Part shown: one piece after another, positions 32,689 through 41,679 of the stretch
Layout: the number at the start of each line of letters is the position of its first letter
Numbering within the stretch: position 1 is the first letter of the stretch
Assembly: GCA_021825365.1 (NCBI GenBank)
Contig: JAKAHR010000003.1
Span: 88,390-152,389, forward strand
DNA: 64,000 bases
Source of the DNA: Nitrospirota bacterium
Lineage (GTDB): Bacteria > Nitrospirota > Thermodesulfovibrionia > Thermodesulfovibrionales > UBA6898
Direction: 5' to 3'
Translations under genes and position numbers: made by a program
Notes under the pieces: generated by a model
What the model was told of the DNA's origin: nothing
The model's input: the letters and a program-made list of their open reading frames with translations, nothing else
The model's database searches: none

Positions 32689-33839
32689 CGCATCGCCTCC
32701 GCAGCAGCCGGCGACATCACCTTCCTGATGACCGAAACGATCTTCGGGGCGGCCGACTCGAGTTCATGCCTCTCCCGCACCTTTGCCTGCGCCCGCTCGC
32801 CCATCTTCATCCTCAGTTCGGGTGATGCGGCCAGTTGAACAACCTTGTCGGCCATCGCATCGATATCGAGATAGGGCACGATGAAGCCGCAGTCATCTTC
32901 GATAAATTCGGGCGAGCCGCCCGATTTGTCGAAGCAGACGATCGGCTTGCCGAGAGAGGCGGCCTCAAGGTTCACCAGCGGATAGGGGTCTTCCCGCGAA
33001 AGCAGGACGAAGACATCGAACAGGGAGAAATAATCGAGGGTATTGGGGTGCGCCCCGGCGAAACTGATCCGGTCCTGCAGCCCCAGTCGCGTCACATCAT
33101 GCATCAGAGCGCCGTACCGCTCCTGCCACTTCGCCTCGGTCCCGACCCACAGGCAGTGGTACGTCCCCATCCCGGGCCGCTTCCCGAGCGCCTTCGCCAG
33201 AGGCGCAAACAGGTCGCCCCCCTTCCGCCAATCCGTCGTCCCGACGCATCCGACGATAAAAGCGTCGTCAGGGATGCCGAGTTCCCGTCTGATCCTGAGC
33301 CTCGCATACTCGGCCCGGAAAGACCCTCCATCATACGCCTTGGTGGGGATGAAGCCGTGGATGACATCGATGCGGCCTTCGGGGATGCCGAAGCTCTCCA
33401 CGAGGTTGTCCCTGACCGCCTGCGAGCAGGCGATGTACCGGTCCGTATGGGCGACGACCTTCTCGTTGTTGTCCTGACCCAGCCGGTAGGTTATCCAGTA
33501 GTGGAGCTCGTGGACATGGGTGAGGACAGGGCATCCGAGGCCGGAGAGGCCCTCGAGGAGCGGACCGTTGGTGAAGGTGTTCGAATAGATCAACCCGATG
33601 TCCGCCCTGCGGAGTTCGTGGACGAGGGAGTCAGGGGTCTTCATGCCCCAGACATCCACCGGGCCGAGCGCCTCGAATTCAGGCACCAGTTCGCCGCCGT
33701 TCTTCAGCAGAAACCGGAAGGGTATGTCGGTGTTCGCCCTAAACCACTTCAGGAAATGGAGAAAAAGGATCTCCGCCCCGTGACGGTGGGCGTCGTGCGA
33801 AATGAACAGGACCTTGCCTGAGGGGTTCTTCCGTATCAT
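32685..33839 (-). CDS. GT4-family glycosyltransferase
   Basis: A 384-residue GT-B glycosyltransferase. The N-terminal acceptor domain starts 'KVLFISHDAHRHGAEIL'. The C-terminal domain carries 'IVGCVGTTDWRKGGDLF' and the donor-site motif 'PYPLVNLEAASLGKPIVCFDKSGG' in outline, where a Glu of the EX7E motif contacts the nucleotide sugar. It transfers a sugar from a nucleotide donor with retention. The start at 33839 forms an ATGA overlap with the gene above; the frame is open to 33914, inside it. It overlaps the giant gene below by the same motif. Confidence 0.87.
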   Translation of the reverse strand: MIRKNPSGKVLFISHDAHRHGAEILFLHFLKWFRANTDIPFRFLLKNGGELVPEFEALGPVDVWGMKTPDSLVHELRRADIGLIYSNTFTNGPLLEGLSGLGCPVLTHVHELHYWITYRLGQDNNEKVVAHTDRYIACSQAVRDNLVESFGIPEGRIDVIHGFIPTKAYDGGSFRAEYARLRIRRELGIPDDAFIVGCVGTTDWRKGGDLFAPLAKALGKRPGMGTYHCLWVGTEAKWQERYGALMHDVTRLGLQDRISFAGAHPNTLDYFSLFDVFVLLSREDPYPLVNLEAASLGKPIVCFDKSGGSPEFIEDDCGFIVPYLDIDAMADKVVQLAASPELRMKMGERAQAKVRERHELESAAPKIVSVIRKVMSPAAAEAMR

Positions 33840-35074
33840 GCCCCTTCGGAGCCTCCGTCCCCTGTTGCGGCGGTGTCGGCGCGGAGACGCGCCTCCACCG
33901 CCTCCAGGCTGCATGCGGCATCAGGGTTGCCCGGTTCGAGTTCGAGCACGCGGCGATAGACCGCCGCGGCGTTGACAAACTTCTTCAGCGCCACGCAGAT
34001 GTTGCCGACGATCATGAGCGTCTCTACGTGCGAGGGGTCGACGGCGAGCGCCGAGATGTAGCATTTCAGCGCCTCCTGCAGACTGATCTGACGACTCAGC
34101 AGAAAGTCGCCGAAGCGCCTCTGGTATTCGAAGTTGCGGGGGTCAAGACGCACCGCCTCCTGAAAGTGGCCGACCGCCTGCTCTGTCAGGTCCTGCGACG
34201 CCAGGAGCAGCCCCATGCGGTGGCGGCTGGCGGCGTCCGACGGATCGAAACCGATTTTCGACAGGATCTCCGCAGGTACTGCCGTCTTTCCGGGCGGCTC
34301 ACCGGTCATCGATGCCTCAGCGCCCTTTGTTATGCGGTACAGGCCTGCTGTGTGTTTTGCCCGCGCCGCCTCGTCCATGAACAACCGGTTTTCGAATATT
34401 TCGGTCCTGGAGACAGCGGAACGTTCCGGACGGGAAAAGAGCGAGATGCAGTCGCTCAGGACCTCGTTGCCCCAGTTGATGATCTCCTGGGCATGGCAGC
34501 TGAGGCCTGCTTCCTCGCAGTATTCCCTGAACAGACGGGCGGACATGGTGGCGCCCCGCCAATGGCTGTTCGGTACGGTCAGCGTGCCGGTCTTCCTGTC
34601 GCGGAACGCTCCGATGTTTGAGTGGTGGATGAACCCCGCCCCCCCGGGCCGGAGCTTCCTGCCCAGCTGGCTGATATAGGCCCGCATTACGTCCTGCTCC
34701 ACATGGACCAGAGAGTCCCAGCTGAACACGAGATCCACGGAGTTGTCTTCGACCGCGTCGAGCGACCTGCCGTCGTTGATGTGGTAGGAGACATGGTGAT
34801 GTTCCCGGAATCGTTCGCGGCACGCCTCAATGCAGCGTTCCGTCAGGTCCAGAAGGGTCAGACGTTCGCAATGGGGGACCAGATACTGCGTACACCTGCC
34901 GAAGCCCGGTGCGATCTCCAGGATGTGGCCCGCCGGGATCAGACCGTGGAGCCGGGGAAGGAGCGTGGCATACCACAGGGAGTCCGTCCCACCCCACACG
35001 GAAGACCACTCGTCCCCCCCTTCGGACCAATCGTATCGTGTCCACTGTTCCCTGTTTTCCTTCAGTGTCGGCAT
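33836..35074 (-). CDS. SAM methyltransferase - TPR fusion protein
   Basis: A 412-residue protein. Residues about 45-200 are a class I methyltransferase ('ILEIAPGFGRCTQYL' SAM loop, 'VDLVFSWDSLVHVEQD' post-motif). Residues about 280-405 are three or four TPR units, close to those of the neighbouring glycosyltransferases. The TPR suggests that it works on the same acceptor as the other fused enzymes. The ATG at 35074 has a strong CGGAGG; the reading from 35128 overlaps the gene above and lacks one. Confidence 0.83.
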   Translation of the reverse strand: MPTLKENREQWTRYDWSEGGDEWSSVWGGTDSLWYATLLPRLHGLIPAGHILEIAPGFGRCTQYLVPHCERLTLLDLTERCIEACRERFREHHHVSYHINDGRSLDAVEDNSVDLVFSWDSLVHVEQDVMRAYISQLGRKLRPGGAGFIHHSNIGAFRDRKTGTLTVPNSHWRGATMSARLFREYCEEAGLSCHAQEIINWGNEVLSDCISLFSRPERSAVSRTEIFENRLFMDEAARAKHTAGLYRITKGAEASMTGEPPGKTAVPAEILSKIGFDPSDAASRHRMGLLLASQDLTEQAVGHFQEAVRLDPRNFEYQRRFGDFLLSRQISLQEALKCYISALAVDPSHVETLMIVGNICVALKKFVNAAAVYRRVLELEPGNPDAACSLEAVEARLRADTAATGDGGSEGA

Positions 35075-35088
35075 GGAGTCCTCCGCGT

Positions 35089-37821
35089 TTATGTTTTCTT
35101 CATGACATACAGGTCCTGATGCTCCCACCAGACCGCGCGCCTGAACAGGAACGGTTCAGCATCCAGCCCCGATGCCGCTGTCATGACGAAATGGGGGAGG
35201 GTGATGGTCTGGCCGTATTCAGCCGTGCCGAGGTCCTTTTGCTCGCTCTCCGGCCGGAACCAGAACCCGTCTTCGCCGATCAGGGGGTTGCCGAAGTGTT
35301 TCGCGCTCTCCGACCCGTGTGTGGCAAAGATGAGAAAGCCGCCCGGCCTGAGCGGACCCAGAAGGGCCCGCATCCATCTGCGCCAGGTCGACTTCGGCAT
35401 ATGGGAGAAGAATGAAAGCGCAAACACCGCATCATACAGGTCGCTGCAGGAGAAGTCCTCGGGGACCGCCGCCGAAAGATGCGTGCTCACCCCGATCCTG
35501 TTGCCTATGAAGTCCATCGCCTGGGGGTGGATATCGCAGCTGGTGAGCCCCCCCTGGGGGAAGGATGCGGCGAGGTGGCGGGTGACGCATCCGTAGCCTG
35601 AGTCGAACTCCAGCAGCCTGATCTCCCGGGACGACATGCCCAGGTCCGCAAGAAGCCCCATGAGCATGGCTGCGGATTCGGCCCCGTTGTCAAAGTAATA
35701 ATCAACCGCCTTGCCGATGTCCTGAAAACTCCGGTTGCTGATGATGAACCGGAAGATGTAGTCGTCGTCGTGCACGTCCGCGATCACCTTGTGTCTGGCC
35801 GCAGCCTCCCTGCACAAGGCGGCGATCTCTTCCTTCCCTGCAGACGATGCCCCGCTGAGGTCAGGGGGTTCAGCACCCGGGGCACCTCTCTTTCCCATCT
35901 CGGCGAACCGGGCGACCGCGTCCCTGACCATCACCGCTGCAGAGGGGTCTGCCTGGACCAGCCGGCGGGCGTGGACAACCGCCTCATTGAACCTCCCGAG
36001 CCGGGCGTTTGCCTGGGCGAGTCCCATGACCGCCTCCATATCATCCTCGTCGCGCTCGGCTATCTCCTTATAGATGGACAGCGCATCCCACGCCCTGTCC
36101 ATAAGCACGAGATAGAGATCGGCAAGGTTCTTCTGAAAGGTGACATTCACGGGGCTGATCGCGACCGCGCGTTCCGCATGCCTGCACGCCTGCTCCCGGT
36201 CGCCCTGTCTTGCAAAGACGACACCCAGGTCATTGTGTGCCAGGGCATCGTCGGGGCGTTCCTGCAGGCGCAGCTCCAGCCCGGCGCGCAGCGTCTCCAG
36301 CTCCCCTCCGGCCGCAGGCCGGGCCTCTGCAGGGTCCAGGGGAAATGCAAGGGACTCACGGCATGTCAGGATATCCTCCTGTGCGGTAACGATACGATGC
36401 TCCAGGAGTCCCTGGAGGATGGCCTTCCTCGACGGTCCGGAAAGCTGCCCGAGGAGGGGACAGCGGCAGGGCGAAAAACCGGTGAAGTTGATGTCCCTGC
36501 GGCACAGTTGCTCGTCCGCCTCATCGACGCCGCATCCCGCATCCCTGACTGCCTGGACCGCGTGCCTCCTGGGGGCCGCACCGATGATGTCGCGGAGGAT
36601 GGCGTTCCAGCCCTCCCTGCAGTGCATCTTCTTCACCTTTTCAGGGGCAGTCCTGACAGGGGCCCCTTCATCAAGGACCCTGCGGGCAGCGGGGATAAGC
36701 CGATCGGGAGATACCTTATAATCGAAGAAGATGTCGAACTGGGACAGACCGCCCTCGACGGTGTATGACGGAAGCCCGTGGGCCAGGGCCTCAAGCAGCG
36801 CGGTCCCTCCGCCGATGGGAAAGCTTTCGATGTACAGGTCCGCGGCGCAGTAATATGCCTCCAGCTGTTCCCGGGATAGCCACCCCAGAGCCGACACCTT
36901 GCCTGCCGTCCTGACGTACGCGTCCTTCCACTCCGGAACCGCCTGGTCAGGACCGGCGACGAGGAAGAGGTAATCGTCGCGTCCCTCGACGAGGCTGCAG
37001 GCCATATCGCTGAAGCAAAGGGACCCGTCAGGCGCGTACTTGTAGGGAGATCCTATCGAAAGGATGATCCGGCTGTCGCGCGGCAGGCCGAGGAGAGCCC
37101 TCGCCTCATCCCGTGACAGCGTATCCTCCGGGCAGGGGATCGGCACCGGGAGTATCCGGCTGTTTTCGATCTTCCTCTTCGTCCTGGTGATCTCCTGCCC
37201 CCGGGTGCTGATATCCAAAACGAGGTCCGCGATGTCGGCGCCCAGCCAGAAGAGGAAGTCCGCATGATTGAAGAGCATCACCGGCCGGGTGAACTCCGGT
37301 GTGCCGAAGGCGAGGATCGGCAGGATGTCGTACATATGGGTATGGAGGACCACATGCTCAAAGCCTGAGGCAAGCGACCGCAGGCTGAGGGCCCGGGCGA
37401 TACGGTCGAGCTGTCGAAGGACGATCACGTCCCCTCCCCGGCCGGAGGTCTCCTCGATCAGGGTCCTGGGAACGGTATGCTGTGCCTGGTCCGTAAGCAC
37501 CACGCCGTGCACCTGGCCTTCCGGGGCAAAGGAGATCCATCGCTCCACCACCCGGGTGTGTCCGCCTGCAGGATGCGCCTCGGTCATGACATGCAGGACC
37601 GTCCCCGGCCGGTACTCCCCTGTCCCGGTGTGGTATCTCTGCGCAACCCCGCACAGGGCCTGCTCCGCCGCGCTGCTCCGGTAGCGGCCGGTATGGATCA
37701 TCGAGGCGAACCGGGCGAGGTATTCGCAAAGCAGGCACGTCTCCTCATCGTCCCGTGAGGAGCTGATCAGCGCCTCCACCTCGGCGACGAACAGGCCGCG
37801 CTCCTTCAGTATGGAATCCAT
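35089..37821 (-). CDS. Glycosyltransferase - TPR - methyltransferase fusion protein
   Basis: A 910-residue protein. Residues about 70-430 form a GT-B transferase ('HVMTEAHPAGGHTRVVERW', 'IILSIGSPYKYAPDG', and the donor motif 'YIESFPIGGGTALLEALAHGLP' in outline). Residues about 505-640 are TPR units and residues about 690-905 are a class I methyltransferase ('LLEFDSGYGCVTRHLA', 'YDAVFALSFFSHMPK'). It is a third example in this operon of sugar transfer and methylation joined by TPRs, in a different domain order from the gene at 23547. The start is the ATG at 37821 in a TGATG overlap; a GTG at 37824 with GGAGG nearby is the alternative. Confidence 0.85.
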   Translation of the reverse strand: MDSILKERGLFVAEVEALISSSRDDEETCLLCEYLARFASMIHTGRYRSSAAEQALCGVAQRYHTGTGEYRPGTVLHVMTEAHPAGGHTRVVERWISFAPEGQVHGVVLTDQAQHTVPRTLIEETSGRGGDVIVLRQLDRIARALSLRSLASGFEHVVLHTHMYDILPILAFGTPEFTRPVMLFNHADFLFWLGADIADLVLDISTRGQEITRTKRKIENSRILPVPIPCPEDTLSRDEARALLGLPRDSRIILSIGSPYKYAPDGSLCFSDMACSLVEGRDDYLFLVAGPDQAVPEWKDAYVRTAGKVSALGWLSREQLEAYYCAADLYIESFPIGGGTALLEALAHGLPSYTVEGGLSQFDIFFDYKVSPDRLIPAARRVLDEGAPVRTAPEKVKKMHCREGWNAILRDIIGAAPRRHAVQAVRDAGCGVDEADEQLCRRDINFTGFSPCRCPLLGQLSGPSRKAILQGLLEHRIVTAQEDILTCRESLAFPLDPAEARPAAGGELETLRAGLELRLQERPDDALAHNDLGVVFARQGDREQACRHAERAVAISPVNVTFQKNLADLYLVLMDRAWDALSIYKEIAERDEDDMEAVMGLAQANARLGRFNEAVVHARRLVQADPSAAVMVRDAVARFAEMGKRGAPGAEPPDLSGASSAGKEEIAALCREAAARHKVIADVHDDDYIFRFIISNRSFQDIGKAVDYYFDNGAESAAMLMGLLADLGMSSREIRLLEFDSGYGCVTRHLAASFPQGGLTSCDIHPQAMDFIGNRIGVSTHLSAAVPEDFSCSDLYDAVFALSFFSHMPKSTWRRWMRALLGPLRPGGFLIFATHGSESAKHFGNPLIGEDGFWFRPESEQKDLGTAEYGQTITLPHFVMTAASGLDAEPFLFRRAVWWEHQDLYVMKKT

Positions 37822-38933
37822 CACGATCTCCTCCCTCTGTTTCCGCGGAATGCATTCACCGCGTCTATGACCTTTTCGACGCTGGGGCCCGGCATGAAGG
37901 GGTCCAGCGGCAGACTGACCGCCTCGCGGCAGATCCTATCCGTAACAGGAAAGCTCAGGGAAGAATATTCCCGGTACGCCCTCTGCCGGTGGGGCGGGAC
38001 GGGATAATGGATGAGAGTCTCTATGCCCCGCCGCGTGAGGTGGCGCACCAGGGCGTCCCGGCTGCGGCACCGGACAACAAAGAGGTGCCATGCCGGCTCG
38101 GCGTAGGCAGGGACAACAGGGAGCTTTATCGCCGGGTTGGTGATGCCGCGGAGATATCGCCGGGCTATCGCCTTCCTCCTGGAGTTGGTCGTGTCGAGCC
38201 GGCGGAGCATGACGCGCAGCAGCGCTGCCTGGAGTTCATCAAGCCGCGCGTTGAACCCCTTCACGAGGTGCACATATTTCCTCGGCGAGCCGTAATTGCG
38301 CAGGAGCCTGATGCTGCCCGCATGTCCCGCGCTCCGGGTGACGACAGCGCCGGCGTCACCGAATGCGCCGAGGTTCTTTGTCGGGTAGAAACTGAAGCCG
38401 GCCGCAGACCCCAGGGAGCCGGCTGGTCTGCCTTTATAGCGCGCCCCATGGGCCTGGGCCGCGTCCTCCACAAGCAGGATGCCCCGCCCACGGGCGATCT
38501 TCGCCAGGGGGTCCATGTCAGCGGGCATGCCGTAGAGATGCACCGCGAGGATCGCCCGGGTCCTCCCCGTGATCTTCTCCGCAACCCGGCCGGGGTCGAT
38601 CGTGTACGTGTCCGGGTCGATGTCAACGGGGACCGGCCGTGCCCCGGCGTGGGAGACGGCAAGCCATGTCGCGATGAACGTATGTGCAGGCACGATCACC
38701 TCATCTCCCTCCCCGATACCGAGGGCCCTCATGATGAGGGAGAGTGCGTCGAGCCCCGAGCTGACGCCGACGCAGTGGCGCGACCCGCAATACGCCGCAA
38801 ACTCCGCTTCAAAGGAGGCAAGCTCCCCGCCGAGGATATACCGTCCCTTCGAGAGCACCCGCCGCACGGTCGCGTCGATCTCGCGTCCGCATGACCGGTA
38901 GGTGCGCGCCAGGTCGAGGAAGGGGACGGTCAT
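37821..38933 (-). CDS. DegT/DnrJ/EryC1 sugar aminotransferase (FdtB-like)
   Basis: A 370-residue PLP enzyme of the sugar aminotransferase family, with the Schiff-base Lys186 in 'FSFYPTKNLGAFGDAG', the 'VEDAAQAHGA' motif (Asp157) and a C-terminal 'HLFVVRC' segment. Such enzymes aminate a keto-sugar nucleotide. Because the neighbouring genes encode 3,4-ketoisomerases, the product is probably dTDP-3-amino-3,6-dideoxyhexose (Fuc3N or Qui3N type). The dTDP-glucose synthesis genes rmlA and rmlB are not in the window. It overlaps its neighbours at both ends. Confidence 0.87.
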   Translation of the reverse strand: MTVPFLDLARTYRSCGREIDATVRRVLSKGRYILGGELASFEAEFAAYCGSRHCVGVSSGLDALSLIMRALGIGEGDEVIVPAHTFIATWLAVSHAGARPVPVDIDPDTYTIDPGRVAEKITGRTRAILAVHLYGMPADMDPLAKIARGRGILLVEDAAQAHGARYKGRPAGSLGSAAGFSFYPTKNLGAFGDAGAVVTRSAGHAGSIRLLRNYGSPRKYVHLVKGFNARLDELQAALLRVMLRRLDTTNSRRKAIARRYLRGITNPAIKLPVVPAYAEPAWHLFVVRCRSRDALVRHLTRRGIETLIHYPVPPHRQRAYREYSSLSFPVTDRICREAVSLPLDPFMPGPSVEKVIDAVNAFRGNRGRRS

Positions 38934-39361
38934 TGCGGCTGACCGCCCTTGTACCGGGTGAATTCCCCGAAGTCACGGAGGTAGTCCTGTTCGTCGTAGG
39001 GAAGCGAGGCGAGCACGAGGCTGATCGACCCGCCGGAAAAGTTCGTCAGCTCCCGCCAGATCAGGCAGGGGATGAAGAGGCCGTAGAAAGGCCGGTTGAG
39101 GCTGAACGTCCTCGACTCCTCCCCGTCTCTGACAATGACGTCGAAGCTGCCCGAGGCGGCGACGATGAATTGCAGGAGGTCCTTGTGCGCGTGTCCTCCC
39201 CGCAGGGACCCGGCGGGCACGTCGTAGAGGTAGTACACCCTCCGGACCGCAAAGGGCACATGGGCGTTGTTGTAGACATAGGTGAGACTGCCCTTCCGGT
39301 CGCTCTCGATATTGGGGAGCCGGATGACGGCGCAGTCATGCACGGTCGTGGTCTTTTGCAT
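38930..39361 (-). CDS. dTDP-4-oxo-6-deoxyglucose 3,4-ketoisomerase (FdtA/QdtA-like)
   Basis: A 143-residue cupin of the WxcM/FdtA type. The active-site motif 'RGGHAHKDLLQ' holds His57 and His59, the two catalytic histidines of the family, and 'YYLYDVPAG' precedes it. The enzyme moves the keto group from C4 to C3 so that the adjacent aminotransferase can make the 3-amino sugar. Whether the product is the galacto (Fuc3N) or gluco (Qui3N) epimer cannot be decided. GAGGAC lies 6 bases before the ATG, which is inside the end of the upstream paralogue. Confidence 0.85.
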   Translation of the reverse strand: MQKTTTVHDCAVIRLPNIESDRKGSLTYVYNNAHVPFAVRRVYYLYDVPAGSLRGGHAHKDLLQFIVAASGSFDVIVRDGEESRTFSLNRPFYGLFIPCLIWRELTNFSGGSISLVLASLPYDEQDYLRDFGEFTRYKGGQPQ

Positions 39362-39824
39362 GGATAGTCCTCATGAAATCGTCGTAGTTGTAGATATAAT
39401 CGTCCTCGTCATAGGGGAGCGACGCCACGACGAGGGCAACGGCATTGGTCGAGAAATGGCGCATCTGCCGCCAGTGCAGCTGCGGCACGTACAGCCCCCG
39501 GTAGGAGCGGTTCAGGTGGAAGACCTGCTCTGCCCCGTCGCCGCTGTCGACCGCCACGTCGAGGCTGCCCGACAGCGCGATCATGACCTCCTGGAGGCTC
39601 CGGTAGGCGTGTCCTCCGCGGACCTCGCCGCCCGGCACGTCGTAGACCCAATAGACCCGGGCGATCGCGAAGGGGAAATGCCTCGCGTTCTCTATGAAGG
39701 AGAGGTTGCCCCGCACGTCGTGCACCCGGGGGAATTCGATGATGCGCGCCCCCTCCGCCACGGCGGTCCATCCGGCCGCAGGCCGATACCCCTTCCCCTG
39801 CTCCGCTTCGGTCTTCTTCATCAT
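39336..39824 (-). CDS. Second FdtA-like cupin with an altered active site
   Basis: A 162-residue paralogue of the downstream ketoisomerase, about one third identical by eye. It has the same fold motifs: 'VYWVYDVPGGEVRGGHAY' and 'PYDEDDYIYNYDDFM'. The second catalytic His of the HAH motif is Tyr here (His72-Ala-Tyr74). It may be inactive, have a different epimerase or isomerase activity, or form a heterodimer with its neighbour. The first 30 residues are an extension rich in Lys and Glu. It overlaps the FemAB-like gene by 4 bases and the paralogue by 26. Confidence 0.8.
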   Translation of the reverse strand: MMKKTEAEQGKGYRPAAGWTAVAEGARIIEFPRVHDVRGNLSFIENARHFPFAIARVYWVYDVPGGEVRGGHAYRSLQEVMIALSGSLDVAVDSGDGAEQVFHLNRSYRGLYVPQLHWRQMRHFSTNAVALVVASLPYDEDDYIYNYDDFMRTIHAKDHDRA

Positions 39825-40759
39825 GCAGCCGGCTCCAATTCATAGGTGTCGTAGCAGACCGCCGATGCGCCGAATTCTTCCTTTTGTTTGATCAGGGACT
39901 CGTTGAGCACGCGTCCTCCCTGCTCCGTCGAGATACCGAAGTCGAACCACCTCATGTCGCGGAACACGCTGGTGACAAGCCGGGCGACGATGAGATCAGC
40001 GGCCCGGAGTTCCCTGCCCCGGGCGGTGGTCGAGAGGTACTGGAGGTGGGCGGTCGTGCTGCACTGGTACACGATCGCGCCTGCGACCATCTCGTCCCCG
40101 AGATAGGCGCCGAACAGCCTGATGCGGCCGGGGAACCTGCCCATGAGCAGTCTCATCTCCTCCGGGGAGTGCACCGCATGGCGCCCGTATTTTTCCTGCA
40201 GCCTCCTGTCGACCATGCCGAGGAAGACGTCCACCTCGTCAGACTCCCTGAAGACGACCCCCTCCCGTTCGGCCTTCTGCGCACCGCGGCCCCGGTTGCC
40301 TCCTATGCGCGCCCCGGGGAGATAGATGGCTGAGGAGACCTCACGCTTCACCAGCCGGGCCCCGCTGAGGAAGAGGGCGTATAAGTCCTCCTCCGACGGC
40401 GCGGTGCGGTACAGGTGCGGGACCGCCTTGTAGAGGAGCGTCCGCATGCCGGCGGCAGCGAGATAGGCCTCAAGGGCGCGGAAGAGTTCGCGCATCAGGG
40501 AGGCGGTCATCCGCGGGCCGCTGACGATGCCTCCGTAGGTGAGCCCGCCGTGCGACACATACGCAGCACCTTCCCTGTTTCCGGGCATCAGCCCCACGAG
40601 GGTGTCGCCGTTGAGGAAGAAGAGGGAGTGGTCTTCGAAGCGGTCTGCATGGTAGTCCATGTACCCCCGCAGGAAGAGGAATGTGCCGCTCCGTCCGCGG
40701 GCGACGAAATCGTCCCACACCGACTGACGGGCCGGGTCATACCGCTGCACGCTCACCAT
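39821..40759 (-). CDS. FemAB/GNAT-fold acyltransferase-like protein
   Basis: A 312-residue protein with the FemAB-like double GNAT layout: an N-terminal 'WDDFVARGRSGTFLFLRGYMDYHADRF' in outline, and a C-terminal 'GAIVYQCSTTAHLQYLSTTARGRELRAADLIVARLV' in outline followed by 'WFDFGISTEQGG'. Relatives attach aminoacyl or acyl groups. Next to an amino-sugar pathway it could acylate the 3-amino sugar. The start at 40759 (ATG) is directly preceded by GGAGGC; a GTG at 40756 is equally possible. The frame is open to 40951 inside the gene above, which was rejected. Confidence 0.72.
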   Translation of the reverse strand: MVSVQRYDPARQSVWDDFVARGRSGTFLFLRGYMDYHADRFEDHSLFFLNGDTLVGLMPGNREGAAYVSHGGLTYGGIVSGPRMTASLMRELFRALEAYLAAAGMRTLLYKAVPHLYRTAPSEEDLYALFLSGARLVKREVSSAIYLPGARIGGNRGRGAQKAEREGVVFRESDEVDVFLGMVDRRLQEKYGRHAVHSPEEMRLLMGRFPGRIRLFGAYLGDEMVAGAIVYQCSTTAHLQYLSTTARGRELRAADLIVARLVTSVFRDMRWFDFGISTEQGGRVLNESLIKQKEEFGASAVCYDTYELEPAA

Positions 40760-41679
40760 GCCTCCAACTCCGCGAAACCAAACCCTGTCCTGCCGAAGTC
40801 GTTTCCGTTGTAGAAGAGATATGTCCTGTCCGGGGAAGAGAGGACGCTCGGGAAATAGACCATCTCCGAGTCCCAGCCTGATTCTGAATGCGCGATGCCG
40901 ACCTGGTCGTCGATGCGCGTCCAGTCCCTGCAGTCCCGTGACCATGCGCACCCCAGATGGTAGCGCATGCTGGTCATGCGCCTGGTGTAGAAGACCAGGT
41001 ACCGGTCCCCGTTCCTGATGATCTGGGGCCTGCCGAGACCATGCTCGACTTCAGGGTCGCAGCCCACGAGGCATCGTCCCTTCCTGGCGTAGGTGATGCC
41101 GTCCGGAGAGTCCTGGTAGTAGACGTCGTAGGTCGGCCTCTGCTTGCCGCCCACGTCGACCCATCCGCTGCCTGCCGAGTAGACGGTGCGGTACACGCCG
41201 TCTTCATGAAGCACCGACTGGCCCGCCCTGACGGAAAGACCCTCGTCCGCCCGGTCGAGGATGGGCGCCTCGCTCACCCGGCTGAAGGTATCGCCCCCGT
41301 CCGTGCTGACCGCGAGCCCTCCGAAGTTCGTATAGCGGATCTTGTGGCCGAGCTGAAAGCCGGTATAGTACAGGAGCACCCTGTCGCCGTCCACCGTCGC
41401 GTGCGCCGGGAACACGCCGTTATCATCGAAGGCGCCGTCCCGCCCGATGTCGAGGACAGGCGAAGACGAGACCGCGACGACACGGGAGGGGTCCTGCCGC
41501 TCCACATCGACGAAGCCGATGCGGGAGATGCCCGAGGCGTCCCAGCATCCGATGAAGACGCGGACCAATCCGCTCGGGAGCAGGACCGCCGACGGGGCCA
41601 TCGCGTGCGACGCCCACCACGTCTGCCGCACCGGGGGCTCGAATATCCTTCCTCTCTTCTTCCATCTCATGAGAGTCAC
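40753..41679 (-). CDS. Five-bladed beta-propeller, glycosidase-like protein
   Basis: A 308-residue protein with the repeated 'D-x-V-L-L-Y-Y-T' and 'YYQDSPDGITYARKGRCL' blade motifs of the GH32/GH43/GH62 five-bladed propeller fold. Candidate acidic residues are 'DIGRDGAFDDNGVF' and 'DPEVEHGLGRPQII' (Glu and Asp in the family's catalytic places). No signal peptide is present, so it is cytosolic. Such proteins are frequent in O-antigen and glycan loci, where they may act as transferases rather than hydrolases. The GTG start overlaps the gene above by 4 bases. Confidence 0.7.
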   Translation of the reverse strand: MTLMRWKKRGRIFEPPVRQTWWASHAMAPSAVLLPSGLVRVFIGCWDASGISRIGFVDVERQDPSRVVAVSSSPVLDIGRDGAFDDNGVFPAHATVDGDRVLLYYTGFQLGHKIRYTNFGGLAVSTDGGDTFSRVSEAPILDRADEGLSVRAGQSVLHEDGVYRTVYSAGSGWVDVGGKQRPTYDVYYQDSPDGITYARKGRCLVGCDPEVEHGLGRPQIIRNGDRYLVFYTRRMTSMRYHLGCAWSRDCRDWTRIDDQVGIAHSESGWDSEMVYFPSVLSSPDRTYLFYNGNDFGRTGFGFAELEAW

